A stretch of 6,064 nucleotides of DNA from positions 1 through 6,064 of the forward strand of contig JAITAM010000242.1 in the NCBI GenBank assembly GCA_031284085.1, written 5' to 3'. Shown in pieces: positions 5,980 through 6,064 of this stretch (positions within the stretch are counted from its first letter, which is position 1; each line of letters begins with the position of its first letter). Under the pieces are notes generated by a model. It was not told the DNA's origin. It did not search any database and saw nothing but the letters and a program-made list of their open reading frames with translations. The stretch is from Spirochaetaceae bacterium (GTDB lineage Bacteria; Spirochaetota; Spirochaetia; Treponematales; Breznakiellaceae). The translations under genes and the position numbers were made by a program.

Positions 5980-6064
5980 GCCAGCCTGTTTCTAACAAGC
6001 CAGCTTGTTCCAACCCGCCAGCTTTGTTTCAAAGGTTCTTGTATCGGGAGGAGAGTACGGATTT
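5980..6064 (+). repeat. Dispersed repeat family, right-end copy (cut by window end)
   Basis: The unit starts GCCAGCCTGTTTC like units B and C, then repeats the GCCAGC motif twice more (5999-6004 and 6017-6022) before the common GGTTCTTGTATCGGGA core and GAGTACGG. It contains a 7-bp inverted repeat, AACAAGC, CA, GCTTGTT (5994-6009), not seen in the other units. It lies directly upstream of the receptor promoter and is truncated by the window edge. Confidence 0.82.

Noticed and set aside
1..6064. Insertion sequence, integrase, tRNA or rRNA
   Set aside because: No transposase or recombinase reading frame and no tRNA- or rRNA-like sequence is visible on either strand.

Overview
This 6.1 kb window looks like chromosomal DNA from a host-associated spirochaete, most likely an oral-type Treponema. 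That assignment is an inference. It rests on the style of the chemotaxis receptor, whose signalling tip reads NAAIEAAHAGQ and GKGFAVVAQEIRKL, on the moderate G+C content, and on the gene mix. I cannot confirm a species without a database search.

Layout. Positions 1-357 hold no convincing gene. They contain a 23-bp tandem repeat (1-115) followed by two copies of a ~94-bp dispersed repeat (114-208 and 219-311), then a sigma-70-type promoter (308-336). Next come four genes on the + strand: a membrane-anchored protein with two zinc ribbons (358-1434), a secreted/membrane TPM-domain protein (1568-2368) with its own promoter (1470-1498), and two adjacent short CHR proteins (2393-2962 and 2967-3530) that together form a split chromate/anion transporter. 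A convergent intergenic region (3531-3743) is filled with three units of the same dispersed repeat family in the opposite orientation. A large methyl-accepting chemotaxis receptor lies on the - strand (5867-3744) with its own promoter (5969-5941). The window ends inside another copy of the repeat (5980-6064).

How the genes fit together. Zinc-ribbon proteins of this type and TPM proteins are often neighbours in other bacteria. Here they are driven by two nearly identical promoters (33 of 36 bases), which suggests shared expression. The TPM gene and the CHR pair are closely spaced (24 and 4 nt gaps), so the CHR pair is probably co-transcribed from the TPM promoter. The chemotaxis receptor is a separate, convergent unit.

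The least explained part of the window is non-coding. One repeat family occupies three intergenic regions, lies in inverted orientation on either side of the four-gene block, contains small palindromes, and abuts or lies just upstream of the -35 boxes. The enzymes and receptors themselves belong to known families. I did not see a new protein system here.
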